The position numbers were made by a program, and so were the translations under genes. From Propionispira raffinosivorans DSM 20765 (GTDB lineage: Bacteria > Bacillota > Negativicutes > Selenomonadales > Selenomonadaceae): a DNA stretch of 64,000 bases. The stretch lies in the NCBI RefSeq assembly GCF_000381065.1, contig NZ_KB905841.1, positions 1 to 64,000 of the forward strand, read 5' to 3'. Positions 26,208-37,343 of the stretch are shown here, in pieces (the stretch's first letter is position 1; the number at the start of each line of letters is the position of its first letter). Below the pieces are notes generated by a model. It made no database searches. It was not told the origin of the DNA and worked only from the letters and a program-made list of their open reading frames with translations.

Positions 26208-26774
26208 TTATTTAGTCCCGTTTTCAACTTCACGGAATGAGATAAGGCCTTTTTGATAAGCATCAATTGATTTTTTTGTCAGATCAGGATGTTCAACTAA
26301 AACTGCCGCATAACGATTATTGGTACCACGAATATACGTTTTTATTTGTTTATCCGTTCCCGCCGTAGCTGTATACAAAGCGTTTTTCCCATCAATTGGA
26401 ACAAGTTTTGCATATTCATAACCACTACTTAATAATTTTTTAAACAAAAGATCTCTGTCTGCATCAGAAATTTTATCTAAATCCGGCACATCTGCATCTT
26501 TAAAGGCATCAACTGAAATAATCCAGGCTTTTTTTATATTGTAGCCGTCATTCTCAAAAATAAGAACGTCTCCATTTTCTTCGGAAGAGACTGCACTAAG
26601 AGGAATAACCCCTACCGGTTTTTGTGGGCATTCAATTGTATAGCCATATTTTTCACTCGTATACTTATATGTATCCGCCGCATGCGTCAGTGATGGAAAA
26701 CTAAGCGTCCCCACAAGCACTGCACAACAAACAAAAAGCATCTGGCGAATCCATACTTGATTGTATTTTTTCAT
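26208..26774 (-). CDS. exported protein of unknown function
   Basis: The protein has 188 residues. It has a clear signal peptide: a basic start, a hydrophobic stretch MLFVCCAVLVGTLSFPSL and a cut after THAA. The mature part begins DTYKYTSEKYGYTIECPQKP, a pattern seen in small secreted proteins of diderm Firmicutes that begin with a YTSEKYGYTI-like beta hairpin. Without a lipobox it should be periplasmic. GAGGAG precedes the ATG. It is a single-gene unit between the chemoreceptor and the RND pump. I do not recognise a function. Confidence 0.75.
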   Translation of the reverse strand: MKKYNQVWIRQMLFVCCAVLVGTLSFPSLTHAADTYKYTSEKYGYTIECPQKPVGVIPLSAVSSEENGDVLIFENDGYNIKKAWIISVDAFKDADVPDLDKISDADRDLLFKKLLSSGYEYAKLVPIDGKNALYTATAGTDKQIKTYIRGTNNRYAAVLVEHPDLTKKSIDAYQKGLISFREVENGTK

Positions 26775-26922
26775 TAATAAACACTCCTCTTCGTAAAGAT
26801 CTTATTTTTTAATACCATATTACCTGTACCATGAACCAAATGATTGGCTTTATCTTTACTATTATATAATACATTGTCAATCTTTGAAAAGGGCTTGAAG
26901 CTGCATTTTTTATCAATTTTAT

Positions 26923-26951
26923 AAAAAAGGGACTGCCTTTCGGCAGCCCCT
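26923..26951 (-). terminator. intrinsic terminator of the RND efflux operon
   Basis: GGGGCTGCC and GGCAGTCCC pair over a GAAA tetraloop on the minus strand, followed by TTTTTTAT. It lies just past the efflux gene stop at 26968. Confidence 0.9.
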
Positions 26952-26967
26952 CATAAACACATCAGCC

Positions 26968-29900
26968 TTACATATATTCTGTTGGCGATGCCTTTTCTTT
27001 TTTCTTGGTCGGTGAAATTTTTTCTGTAATTTTTTCAACTACAACAAAAAGAACCGGAATGAGGAATACACCAAATGCTGTGGCAAAAACCATACCACCA
27101 ACAACTGCAACCCCCATTGAATTACGTGCACCAGCACCAGCACCTGTTGCAATAGCAAGTGGTAAACAACCGATGATGAACGCAAGCGATGTCATGATAA
27201 TCGGACGAAGACGAAGTCCGGCAGCTTCAATTGCTGCTTTAACCGGTTCCATTCCTTTATCCACTCTAACTTTAGCAAATTCAACAATCAAAATTGCATT
27301 TTTCGCCGCCAACCCGATAATCATAATGACACCGATTTGCATGTACACACTATTTTGCAGATTCATAACATATTCAGACAGTAATGCTCCAAAAACACCG
27401 GTCGGTACTGTGAGTAATACAGCGTATGGCACACTCCAGCTTTCGTAAAGTGCTGCCAGACATAAGAATACGAAAATCAAAGCAAGTGCTAATACCTGCA
27501 TCGTTGCATCACTCGAATTTTTTTCTTCACGACTTTGGCCTGACCATTCAATATTAAAGCCAGTTGGAAGTTGTTGTTTGGCGATTTCTTCCATTACTGT
27601 AATAGCCTGTCCAGAACTATAACCATCACCAACATTCCCCTGAATTGTAATACTGCGGGCAGCATTAAAACGAGAAATAATCGATGGTGCCGTTTCAAGT
27701 TTTGGTTTCAAAAGTGTATCAAGTGGAACCATGGTTCCTGATGAGCTCTTAACAAAAATGAATTTCGCCGTATCTGCTTCATTACGATACTTTGTATCAG
27801 CCTGAAGCACGACTTTATAGGTACGACCAAACTGGTTGAAATCATTGACTTGTGTTCCCCCAAAATTAACCTGCAGAGCAGTAAACACATCAGAAATATC
27901 TACTCCAAGGTTTTTAACCTTTTCACGGTCAATGTCAAATTCATACCCTGGTGAATTAATTTTATACGTAGAATACACGCCCTTTACTTCAGGCCGTTGA
28001 TTTGCCGCTTTGACAAGATTCTGCGTAATCGTATTTAGTTCTTCATCGGTATGTCCCGACATATCCTGTAGCTGCATCGTAAAACCACCGACCATGCCAA
28101 GCCCCGGAAGCGATGGCATATTGAAGGCAACAACGGATGCTTGGGGATATCCCATGGCGCCCTGTCCAAAAACACGGCCTACTTGTGCATTGATTTGTGT
28201 TTCAGCAGAAGTTCGCTGGCTCCAAGGTTCAAGCCCAATAAACATAACCCCTCCATTAGATTTTGCTGCACTGGATAAAATGTCATAACCTGTAATAGCC
28301 ATTACATTTTTAACCCCAGGATTTTTCTTTATATCATCCGCCAGATGATCCATTACATCCTGTGTGCGATTTAAAGATGTTCCTTCTGGCATTGATACTG
28401 ACGTCAGGAAAAATCCCTGATCTTCATCCGGCACAAAAGTCGAAGGCAACACTTTATAAAGAAAGGCTGTAAGACCCACAATAATCAGCAATAAAATAGC
28501 ACAATATTTTGCTTTACCAATCAAAGCAGTTACTGCACCAACATAGCCTTTATTGGTACGATCGAACCAATCATTAAATTTATCAAAGAAACGTCCTAAG
28601 ATCCCTTTATGGGCATTCGGATCATGCGGTTTCAAAAGCATGGCACAAAGTGCCGGCGTCAGTGTCAATGCCACAAAGGCTGATAAGGCCATTGAAATAG
28701 CAATTGTCAACGCAAACTGCTTGTAAAGTACCCCCATGATACCACCAAGGAACGCAACTGGCACAAAAACGGCTGCGAGTACGAACGCAATCGCCACAAC
28801 CGGACCAGATACTTCATCCATTGCCCGTTTTGTTGCCTCTTTTGGATCAAGTCCGCTGTAACGCATATGATGTTCAACATTTTCGATAACCACAATCGCG
28901 TCATCGACAACTAAACCAATCGCCAGCACCAGTGCAAACAGCGTCAATGTATTAATTGAAAAGCCCAGTACCACAAATGCACCAAACGTACCAATTAAGG
29001 ATACCGGGATTGCCAACATCGGGATGAGCGTGGCTCGCCAGCTTTGTAAGAACAAAAATACAATGAGCACTACCAGAAGCATCGCTTCCGCAAATGTTGT
29101 GAGAACTTCTTTAATGGATTCGCGAATATACTGGGTATTATCAACGACTTCCTGATATTCGAGATCCGGTGGGAAATCAACAGCTGCATCTTTAATTACT
29201 TTCTGTACGGCACTAACCGTTTGCATTGCATTGGCATCATTTGTCAGCTGTACACCAAATGCAACAGCCGGTTGTCCGTTGGCCTTCGCCACAACATTAT
29301 TCGTTTTCCCGCCAGTTTCGACGCGGGCAATATCTTTGAGACGGACAAACGAACCATTGGATTCCGCTTTAATAATAACATTTTCAAAGTCTTCAACCGT
29401 CGTTAAACGGCCCTGAACTTTACCTGTATATTGAAATTCCTGATTTTTCGGTGCAGGCATCTGCCCGATCGTACCAGCCGGGGCTTGCACATTCTGCTCT
29501 TTAACAGCTGACGTTATATCGGCAACCGTAAGCCCAAGTTCAGCAAGTTTATCAGGATTGAGCCAAACGCGCATCGAATAATCCGAGCCGAAAATATTAA
29601 CATCACCGACACCTTTTACACGTTTGATTTTATCAATCAAATAAATATCTGCATAATTTTTCATAAAGACACTGTTATACGTACTATTTGGTGAATATAA
29701 CGATACCATCAAAGCCATATCAGCCGAGGCTTTTTTCGTTGTGACACCAACAGTCTGAACATCTGATGGTAAACTTGCATTCGCTATAGCAACATTATTC
29801 TGTACCTTTACAGAATCCATGTCGCCATCTGTACCTAATTTAAATACAACACTTAAACTATATCTACCGGTATCATCAGTATTGGAACTCATATAATCCA

Positions 29901-30123
29901 TACCATCGGTACCATTAACCTGCTGTTCAATAACCTGAGCAACAGTCTGATTCACAACGCTGGCATTTGCACCAGTATAAGTTGTAGAAACACTAATTGT
30001 CGGTGGTGATATCTGAGGATACTGCGCAATTGGCAGACTCACACCAGAAATCGTCCCGATAATAACGATCATAATTGCAAGAACAATCGCAAAAATCGGT
30101 CGTTCAATAAAAAATCTTGACAA
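26968..30123 (-). CDS. RND-family multidrug efflux transporter, inner-membrane pump (AcrB/HAE1 type)
   Basis: The protein has 1051 residues, the normal length. The start is TTG at 30123, with AGGAGGTGC upstream, and the protein opens SRFFIERPIFAIVLAIMIVI. Twelve membrane spans and two large periplasmic loops are expected. The proton-relay aspartates are in GLVVDDAIVVIENVEHHM (TM4) and the partner lysine is in GLAAKNAILIVEFAK (TM10). It exports hydrophobic compounds together with the adaptor encoded 13 bases upstream and an outer-membrane channel. No TolC-type channel gene is nearby. Control is probably by the divergent MarR regulator. Confidence 0.95.
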   Translation of the reverse strand: MSRFFIERPIFAIVLAIMIVIIGTISGVSLPIAQYPQISPPTISVSTTYTGANASVVNQTVAQVIEQQVNGTDGMDYMSSNTDDTGRYSLSVVFKLGTDGDMDSVKVQNNVAIANASLPSDVQTVGVTTKKASADMALMVSLYSPNSTYNSVFMKNYADIYLIDKIKRVKGVGDVNIFGSDYSMRVWLNPDKLAELGLTVADITSAVKEQNVQAPAGTIGQMPAPKNQEFQYTGKVQGRLTTVEDFENVIIKAESNGSFVRLKDIARVETGGKTNNVVAKANGQPAVAFGVQLTNDANAMQTVSAVQKVIKDAAVDFPPDLEYQEVVDNTQYIRESIKEVLTTFAEAMLLVVLIVFLFLQSWRATLIPMLAIPVSLIGTFGAFVVLGFSINTLTLFALVLAIGLVVDDAIVVIENVEHHMRYSGLDPKEATKRAMDEVSGPVVAIAFVLAAVFVPVAFLGGIMGVLYKQFALTIAISMALSAFVALTLTPALCAMLLKPHDPNAHKGILGRFFDKFNDWFDRTNKGYVGAVTALIGKAKYCAILLLIIVGLTAFLYKVLPSTFVPDEDQGFFLTSVSMPEGTSLNRTQDVMDHLADDIKKNPGVKNVMAITGYDILSSAAKSNGGVMFIGLEPWSQRTSAETQINAQVGRVFGQGAMGYPQASVVAFNMPSLPGLGMVGGFTMQLQDMSGHTDEELNTITQNLVKAANQRPEVKGVYSTYKINSPGYEFDIDREKVKNLGVDISDVFTALQVNFGGTQVNDFNQFGRTYKVVLQADTKYRNEADTAKFIFVKSSSGTMVPLDTLLKPKLETAPSIISRFNAARSITIQGNVGDGYSSGQAITVMEEIAKQQLPTGFNIEWSGQSREEKNSSDATMQVLALALIFVFLCLAALYESWSVPYAVLLTVPTGVFGALLSEYVMNLQNSVYMQIGVIMIIGLAAKNAILIVEFAKVRVDKGMEPVKAAIEAAGLRLRPIIMTSLAFIIGCLPLAIATGAGAGARNSMGVAVVGGMVFATAFGVFLIPVLFVVVEKITEKISPTKKKEKASPTEYM

Positions 30124-30136
30124 AATATAGCACCTC

Positions 30137-31297
30137 CTAGGAATTCATGGACAAATTCAACTCTTCCGGAGTTACCATTGTCACATCCAGATCCATACCG
30201 GCCTGAAGTTTTGTCAAACCTTCAACGACAACGGTATCATCTGCTGTCAAGCCATCTTTAATAATCCAAAAACCACCAACTTTTTCACCAAGTGTTACAG
30301 CACGTGATTCAGATTTATTATCCGCACCAACGACCGTGACAAAAGATTTATCCAGTAATTGCTGAACTGCACGCTGGGGAACGAGAATTGCATTTGGCAC
30401 TACTTCACCGCTAACCTTCACACGAGCAAACATGCCCGGTAATAAAATGTTATCAGGATTATCAAAAGCTGCTTTCACAGTTAATGCGCCTGTATTAGTC
30501 GATAAAGAACGATCCAATTGTTCAATTTTACCTGGAACAGGATAATTTGTACCATTACTTAACGTAATCGTTACACTGGCTCCCGGACCACCACTTACAG
30601 CATTATTCGTATTATTCTGCATGAACTTCAAGTACTCATTTTCACTAATACTAAACTGTACATATACAGGATTTATCGACCCCACGGTAACCAGCGTTGT
30701 TGAACCAGCTGATGCATAGGTACCAATTGCCACATCATTAACATCAAGCCGCCCATCCATTGGCGCAACTACAAGTGTATCATCGAGATTTTCCTGTGCT
30801 TTTTGTACAAGTGCACGATTTGCATCAGCTGCCGCTGTATTTTGACGAACTGTTGATGCTTGTGTCGTGGCAGTCTGTTCATCAATCGAATCGGAAGCAA
30901 GCAACTCTTGATATCGCTTTAAATCAATCTGCGAGTTATTTAAAGTTGCTTCCGATTGTGCCAGAGTGGCCTGTGCTGAAAGCAAGGCACTTTCATACTG
31001 ACGTGAATCAATTTTGTACAAAGGCTGTCCCGCATGTACATATTGACCACCTGAAACATATTTTTCGACAATCGTACCAGAAACTTTCGGTTGAACTTTT
31101 ACTTCATTTTTGCCTTTTACCTGCCCGGCATATTCATAGCTAAGCGGTGTATCTTTCTGAATAGCTTTCATTGCTTTAACTGGTGTTGCTCCACCCGTTT
31201 TTGCAGTATTTGCTGCTCCGCAGCCTGAAACAACTAACATTGCGAGTACAGCTAATAAAGCTAAGCAGTACGTCTTCATGCTTTTCACTGAAAACAA
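30137..31297 (-). CDS. RND efflux periplasmic adaptor, lipoprotein (AcrA type)
   Basis: The protein has about 386 residues. A TTG at 31297 has GGGGAGG 11 bases upstream and is preferred; an ATG at 31279 is in frame but has no site of its own. The signal has the lipobox LVVSGC, so the protein should be a lipoprotein. The order is typical of membrane-fusion proteins: lipoyl half-motif VKVQPKVSGTIVEKYVSGGQ, a coiled-coil hairpin of about 60-70 residues (SALLSAQATLAQSEATLNNS), a second lipoyl half (VVAPMDGRLDVNDV) and a beta-barrel. It links the pump to the outer-membrane channel. Confidence 0.92.
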   Translation of the reverse strand: MFSVKSMKTYCLALLAVLAMLVVSGCGAANTAKTGGATPVKAMKAIQKDTPLSYEYAGQVKGKNEVKVQPKVSGTIVEKYVSGGQYVHAGQPLYKIDSRQYESALLSAQATLAQSEATLNNSQIDLKRYQELLASDSIDEQTATTQASTVRQNTAAADANRALVQKAQENLDDTLVVAPMDGRLDVNDVAIGTYASAGSTTLVTVGSINPVYVQFSISENEYLKFMQNNTNNAVSGGPGASVTITLSNGTNYPVPGKIEQLDRSLSTNTGALTVKAAFDNPDNILLPGMFARVKVSGEVVPNAILVPQRAVQQLLDKSFVTVVGADNKSESRAVTLGEKVGGFWIIKDGLTADDTVVVEGLTKLQAGMDLDVTMVTPEELNLSMNS

Positions 31298-31411
31298 AAT
31301 AGTTCTTACCTCCCCTATTAAAACCCACAATAATCACATTCCCTGTGAATGTGACTGAACGCAAATTTTAATTTTTAAATTAATAGATATATACATAGTA
31401 CACACTTACAG

Positions 31412-31433
31412 ATAGTAAATAAATGTTTACTAT
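31412..31433. promoter_or_regulatory. likely MarR operator between the efflux operon and marR-type gene
   Basis: ATAGTAAA and TTTACTAT form an 8-bp inverted repeat with a 6-bp spacer. It starts right after the -10 box of the efflux promoter, so a MarR dimer here would block efflux transcription. It lies about 180 bases from the marR-type start. Confidence 0.65.
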
Positions 31434-31444
31434 TGATGAATATT

Positions 31445-31473
31445 ATAGTATAGTATATTCATATAAAAGTCAA
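31445..31473 (-). promoter_or_regulatory. sigma-A promoter of the RND efflux operon
   Basis: On the minus strand TTGACT (31473-31468) and TACTAT (31450-31445) have a 17-bp spacer, giving a start point near 31438, just before the inverted repeat at 31412-31433. Apart from these sites, 31298-31609 holds no gene I can support. Confidence 0.7.
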
Positions 31474-31609
31474 GGTATCCCGCCGTTCAAATCCACTATT
31501 TTTTTCTTTTTAAAACAATTGTTTTTTATTCATTTTTCGATTTTTTATTGTTTATCCAACTATATTTTTAAAGTCGATTATTTTATTAGAAAGGAGTCGT
31601 TATGTTTTT

Positions 31610-32044
31610 ATGAAACCCGTAGTAAACCGTAAACAGCTTTCTGATGAGTTTATTGATTTTCTATTCACCTTCCATAAAAATTTTTTCCATCAAATGACAT
31701 TTCCTGTTCCCGCAAATCACTTTATGACATTAGTATCTTTATCGGATCATGGAACACTTACGATTACAACCCTAAGTGAACAATTAGCTATTTCCAAACA
31801 ACAGATGACCCCTATTATCGATAAGCTGTCAAAGAATGGCTATGTTGAACGCCATACGGACGCACGAGACCGCCGCTGTACAAATGTTACATTGACCGAA
31901 AAAGGCATAAAACTTTTAAGTGTACAAGATTCTGTAACAAAAATGCTGTTTGAAAAAAGAATCAATCTATTGAGCAACACCGAAATCACATCATTCGACC
32001 AGTCTCTTAAAGTTCTTGCACCTTTATTTAAAAAAATGTTTTAA
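31610..32044 (+). CDS. MarR-family transcriptional regulator
   Basis: The 144-residue winged-helix protein has LTITTLSEQLAISKQQMTPI as recognition helix region and DARDRRCTNVTLTEKG as the beta wing (DxRxxR motif). It is divergent from the RND genes and so is the probable repressor of the pump. The ribosome site AAGGAG sits 13 bases before the ATG; nearer to it is an ATG of a three-codon frame (M-F-L) whose stop TGA overlaps the marR start. That may couple or dampen translation. Confidence 0.88.
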   Translation: MKPVVNRKQLSDEFIDFLFTFHKNFFHQMTFPVPANHFMTLVSLSDHGTLTITTLSEQLAISKQQMTPIIDKLSKNGYVERHTDARDRRCTNVTLTEKGIKLLSVQDSVTKMLFEKRINLLSNTEITSFDQSLKVLAPLFKKMF

Positions 32045-32067
32045 GTTTATATTTATTTTGTCTTCAC

Positions 32068-32093
32068 AATGAGATCATTGGGTCTCATTTTTT
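32068..32093 (+). terminator. intrinsic terminator after the MarR gene
   Basis: AATGAGA pairs with TCTCATT over an 8-nt loop and is followed by TTTTTATT, 24 bases past the stop codon. Confidence 0.75.
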
Positions 32094-32144
32094 ATTATAA
32101 ATGAAAGAAAAATATATACAGCTTTGCTTTCCATTGCACTTTCA

Positions 32145-32173
32145 TTGACATTATTTTTGTAATGCTGTAAACT
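32145..32173 (+). promoter_or_regulatory. sigma-A promoter of the hydroxyacid dehydrogenase gene
   Basis: A perfect TTGACA (32145-32150) is followed by a 17-bp spacer and TAAACT (32168-32173). Transcription would begin near 32180, giving a leader of about 95 nt. Confidence 0.75.
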
Positions 32174-32186
32174 AAATTTCAAGTCA

Positions 32187-32262
32187 GGAATCTTTCATAG
32201 GTAAAGATTTTCCGTTCTTGCTGAGCCAGGATGACGATTACGTTATTCTGGCTTTTAATTTT
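32187..32262 (+). promoter_or_regulatory. structured 5' leader with two hairpins before the dehydrogenase gene
   Basis: Hairpin 1 pairs GGAATCTTT with AAAGATTTTCC over a short loop (32187-32213). Hairpin 2 pairs AGCCAG-AT-ACG with CGT-AT-CTGGCT (32224-32253) and runs straight into TTTTAATTTT. The second looks like an intrinsic terminator placed before the ribosome site AGGAGG (32263-32268). It could be an attenuator. I recognise no known riboswitch class. Confidence 0.5.
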
Positions 32263-32275
32263 AGGAGGTTTTCGT

Positions 32276-33232
32276 ATGATCAAAAAAAATAAAATAGCCA
32301 TCATCGGCTTAGGCCACGTTGGTTCAGCCGTACTCGCTCGTGCCATTGCGTGTCAATTAGCACCAGAAATCGTCTGTATCGATACGGACGAAAAAAAAGC
32401 CCATGGCGAAGCATTAGATGCCAGCCATTCCACGCCCTGTACATATCTTCCCGGCATTAAAGTCTATTCCGGTGGTTTCGAAGAATGCAAAGATGCCAGC
32501 ATCATCATCTGTTCTGGCGGACCAAGCATCATTCCCGGTGAAAAACTGGACCGATTAATCTTAGCTGAACGCAACGTTAAAGTGATTGGCGACATCATGG
32601 CAGAAGTCACTCGTTATACAAGAGATGCCATCTTCATCATGATAACAAACCCACTTGATGTGACCACTTATCTGGCCGCAACGAAATTCGATTATCCTGC
32701 GGGCAAACTATTTGGTACCGGCACAACACTTGAAACACTTCGTTTCAAACGAATCCTTGCCGATCATTATAATGTAGATGCAAAAGATGTCCAAGGTTAC
32801 ATGCTGGGCGAACATGGTAATTCTGCTTTTCCTGCCTGGAGCATGGTAAATATTGGCGGCATTCCCGTTGATCAGCTAGATTCTTATTTCGAAACAAAAA
32901 AACCGCTTGATAAAGATAAGCTTGCTGCCGACGTTGTCCAGACAGCCTATGATGTGCTGATGTCGAAAGGCTGGACCAATACTGGCATTGCCATGGGAGC
33001 CTGTCGACTTGCCAAAGCTGTCCTATTTAATGAACACTGTATAACGCCTGTCTCTACACCGCTGCAGGGTGAATATGGCTTAACCGATGTTGCACTCAGT
33101 CTGCCGAGCCTCATTACGGAAAATGGTGTGCAGAAACGTCTCGCCATCCACTTAAGTGATAAAGAGCTAAAAAATCTTCATGCCAGTGCTGACAGCATCA
33201 AAGCTGTTTTAAAAGCAAGTCATTTGATTTAA
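32276..33232 (+). CDS. L-lactate dehydrogenase-family NAD-dependent 2-hydroxyacid dehydrogenase
   Basis: The protein has 318 residues from the ATG at 32276 (AGGAGG 7 bases upstream; an in-frame start 15 codons earlier lies inside the leader hairpin). The NAD fold is IAIIGLGHVGSAVLA. The substrate-binding residues are ITNPLDVTTYLA (Asp/Asn) and the catalytic His in MLGEHGNSAFPAWS. The loop that closes on substrate reads GGPSIIPGEKLDRLILAERN, about two residues longer than in typical LDH, as in L-2-hydroxyisocaproate dehydrogenase-like enzymes. It should interconvert pyruvate/lactate or a bulkier 2-oxoacid pair. It is a single-gene unit. Confidence 0.88.
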   Translation: MIKKNKIAIIGLGHVGSAVLARAIACQLAPEIVCIDTDEKKAHGEALDASHSTPCTYLPGIKVYSGGFEECKDASIIICSGGPSIIPGEKLDRLILAERNVKVIGDIMAEVTRYTRDAIFIMITNPLDVTTYLAATKFDYPAGKLFGTGTTLETLRFKRILADHYNVDAKDVQGYMLGEHGNSAFPAWSMVNIGGIPVDQLDSYFETKKPLDKDKLAADVVQTAYDVLMSKGWTNTGIAMGACRLAKAVLFNEHCITPVSTPLQGEYGLTDVALSLPSLITENGVQKRLAIHLSDKELKNLHASADSIKAVLKASHLI

Positions 33233-33302
33233 AACAAACAGTTTCCTTCATTATATAATACAAAGCAAATGGTCTTTCTTTTTTCATTATAAAACTGAAT
33301 CT

Positions 33303-33354
33303 AAAAACGGCTTATTCATTCGTTTATATTTAAACTTTTGAATAAGCCGTTTTT
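33303..33354. terminator. intrinsic terminator after the dehydrogenase gene
   Basis: AAAAACGGCTTATTCA pairs with TGAATAAGCCGTTTTT over a 20-nt AT-rich loop, about 70 bases past the stop. The rest of the 33233-33535 gap shows no gene or repeat I can support. Confidence 0.85.
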
Positions 33355-33535
33355 CATAATAAGGTACAAGCTCTCTTTACGAGTCACTTCTACATGTTTG
33401 TTAGCTGATTAAATGTATCTCTTCTACCATGATGCACCTTCATTCATATTTTTAAACTAAAGGGATACGATCTATAATACATTACATAAATTTTTGGTTT
33501 ATTTATTTATTGATTGACAACAAATAATTTCGTTT

Positions 33536-33706
33536 TTACTTTTTTGCTAATAATAGCCCGGAATCCGATAAACCCTTCGCCGAATCAGTACTTTGATATT
33601 CTGCATGAACTGATTTGGCTCTTTGATTATCAGAATGATATGCCGCTAAAAAGCTAAGCATAAATAAAATGGATGCAATCCATATATATGTTTTTTCTTT
33701 CATCAT
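33536..33706 (-). CDS. small membrane-anchored protein, unknown function
   Basis: The product has about 56 residues. AGGAGGAGG lies just upstream of ATGATG at 33706, which strongly supports translation. A basic start MMKEKT is followed by one hydrophobic helix (YIWIASILFMLSFLAAYH) and a short polar tail with no recognised motif. It could be an inner-membrane small protein or an exported peptide. It lies downstream of the lac operon terminator, so it should have its own promoter. Confidence 0.6.
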   Translation of the reverse strand: MMKEKTYIWIASILFMLSFLAAYHSDNQRAKSVHAEYQSTDSAKGLSDSGLLLAKK

Positions 33707-33734
33707 AATAAGCCTCCTCCTATAAAATAAAAAT

Positions 33735-33774
33735 GCAAAAGACATCTGGAGCTATTCTCCTGAATATCTTTTGC
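33735..33774 (-). terminator. intrinsic terminator at the end of the lac operon
   Basis: GCAAAAGATATTCAGGAG pairs with CTCCAGATGTCTTTTGC (one bulge) on the minus strand, followed by ATTTTTATTTT. It lies about 190 bases after the lacC stop and just before the small membrane-protein gene. Confidence 0.75.
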
Positions 33775-33965
33775 TATCAGTCTCTGATCAGCTAACAATT
33801 ATATCCAAATAATACTCTACAACTTTTCTTTAAAACAATGGCAACTCTGACAAGTTTTAAGGAAAGATCGCTTAGTCATCACTCAGAACTTATTCATATA
33901 TCATATCACACGACAATTACATTGTCAACCAATTTGTATATTATTTTAACTTCATGCATTCTTCG

Positions 33966-34895
33966 TTACGATAGTTCCTGCACCTGTACCAATTGTTTCA
34001 ATGTATTTACGGTCGACAAATTGACAAACCCGCTTTCTTTTTCCATCGCATTTGCTGTTCCACACGCCGAAGCAAATTTTAAAAGTTCTTTTATCTCGTA
34101 ATTACGAGCGAGTCCAACTGCAACGCCCGCCACATAAGCATCCCCCGACCCGACAGGATTAACGGCATTAACACTAGGAAACGTTACATGATAAAAGTGA
34201 TTTTCATAACCTGCTACAGAGCCCTGCGAGCCAAAGGAAATCACAACGAAAGTTATACCAGCTTTTTGAAACAGCTTGATTTCGCGTACAGCATCCGTCG
34301 GCGTCTTAATTGCCCGTCCCGTTAAGGCTTCCACCTCTGTTTGATTGGGTTTGATAAAAAATGGCACGGACTTAATTCCTTCCTGCAAGAACTTACCACT
34401 TGCATCCAGTAAAAAGCGTTTGCCTGCTTGATGACTTAAATCAATTAATTTACGATAAAAATCGGGTACTGTATTACGAGGCAGACTACCGGATGCAGCG
34501 ACCAAATCAGCGCCTTCCAACAAATCTTTATATTGGTCTAGAAAGATTTCTTGTTCTTTCCGGGTAACTTCCGGTCCCGGTTCTAATATTTCCGTTTGTA
34601 CTTTGTCAGCTGTAATAAAAGCTAAACACTCGCGCGTATGCCCTTGAATCTTGACAAAATCTTGTTTTATGCCACGCTCTTGTAATTTAGCTTCAATAAA
34701 TTCGCCGCTTTTCCCGCCTAAAAAACCCGTTACCAAACATTCATCGCCTAAGATCGTAGCAACATTTGCCACATGAATTCCTTTGCCGCCAGCCGTATTT
34801 TCTACAGAACGCGCCCGCATAACACAACCCGTTTTGATTTCATCCAACTCATATCTTTTATCTACCGATGCATTTAAATTGACTGCTAAAATCAT
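33966..34895 (-). CDS. lacC: tagatose-6-phosphate kinase (PfkB family, LacC-type)
   Basis: The protein has 309 residues. PfkB signatures are NTAGGKGIHVANVATILG near the N-terminus and NPVGSGDAYVAGVAVGLAR, holding the catalytic Asp, near the C-terminus. LacC phosphorylates tagatose 6-phosphate to the 1,6-bisphosphate. 1-phosphofructokinase is the close alternative, but the lac neighbours favour LacC. It is the last lac gene, separated from the aldolase gene by an intrinsic terminator at 34941-34973, so its expression may be lower or start separately. GGGAGCG precedes the ATG. Confidence 0.85.
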   Translation of the reverse strand: MILAVNLNASVDKRYELDEIKTGCVMRARSVENTAGGKGIHVANVATILGDECLVTGFLGGKSGEFIEAKLQERGIKQDFVKIQGHTRECLAFITADKVQTEILEPGPEVTRKEQEIFLDQYKDLLEGADLVAASGSLPRNTVPDFYRKLIDLSHQAGKRFLLDASGKFLQEGIKSVPFFIKPNQTEVEALTGRAIKTPTDAVREIKLFQKAGITFVVISFGSQGSVAGYENHFYHVTFPSVNAVNPVGSGDAYVAGVAVGLARNYEIKELLKFASACGTANAMEKESGFVNLSTVNTLKQLVQVQELS

Positions 34896-34940
34896 AACTT
34901 TATTCGCTCCCTTTCCATTTACACTGCGATCTTTTCAAAC

Positions 34941-34973
34941 AAAAAGCGCAGACCTTTTAGTCCTGCGCTTTTT
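34941..34973. terminator. intrinsic terminator between the aldolase gene and lacC
   Basis: AAAAAGCGCAGGAC pairs with GGTCTGCGCTTTTT (one wobble), with a T run on either side. It is inside the lac operon, 45 bases past the aldolase stop. Confidence 0.85.
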
Positions 34974-35016
34974 GAATCATTTTCCTAAAAATAATCAACT
35001 GACTATTTCTTTAGAA

Positions 35017-37319
<2,303 letters not shown>

Positions 37320-37343
37320 TCCATCCTTTTATCCCAGAATAGC

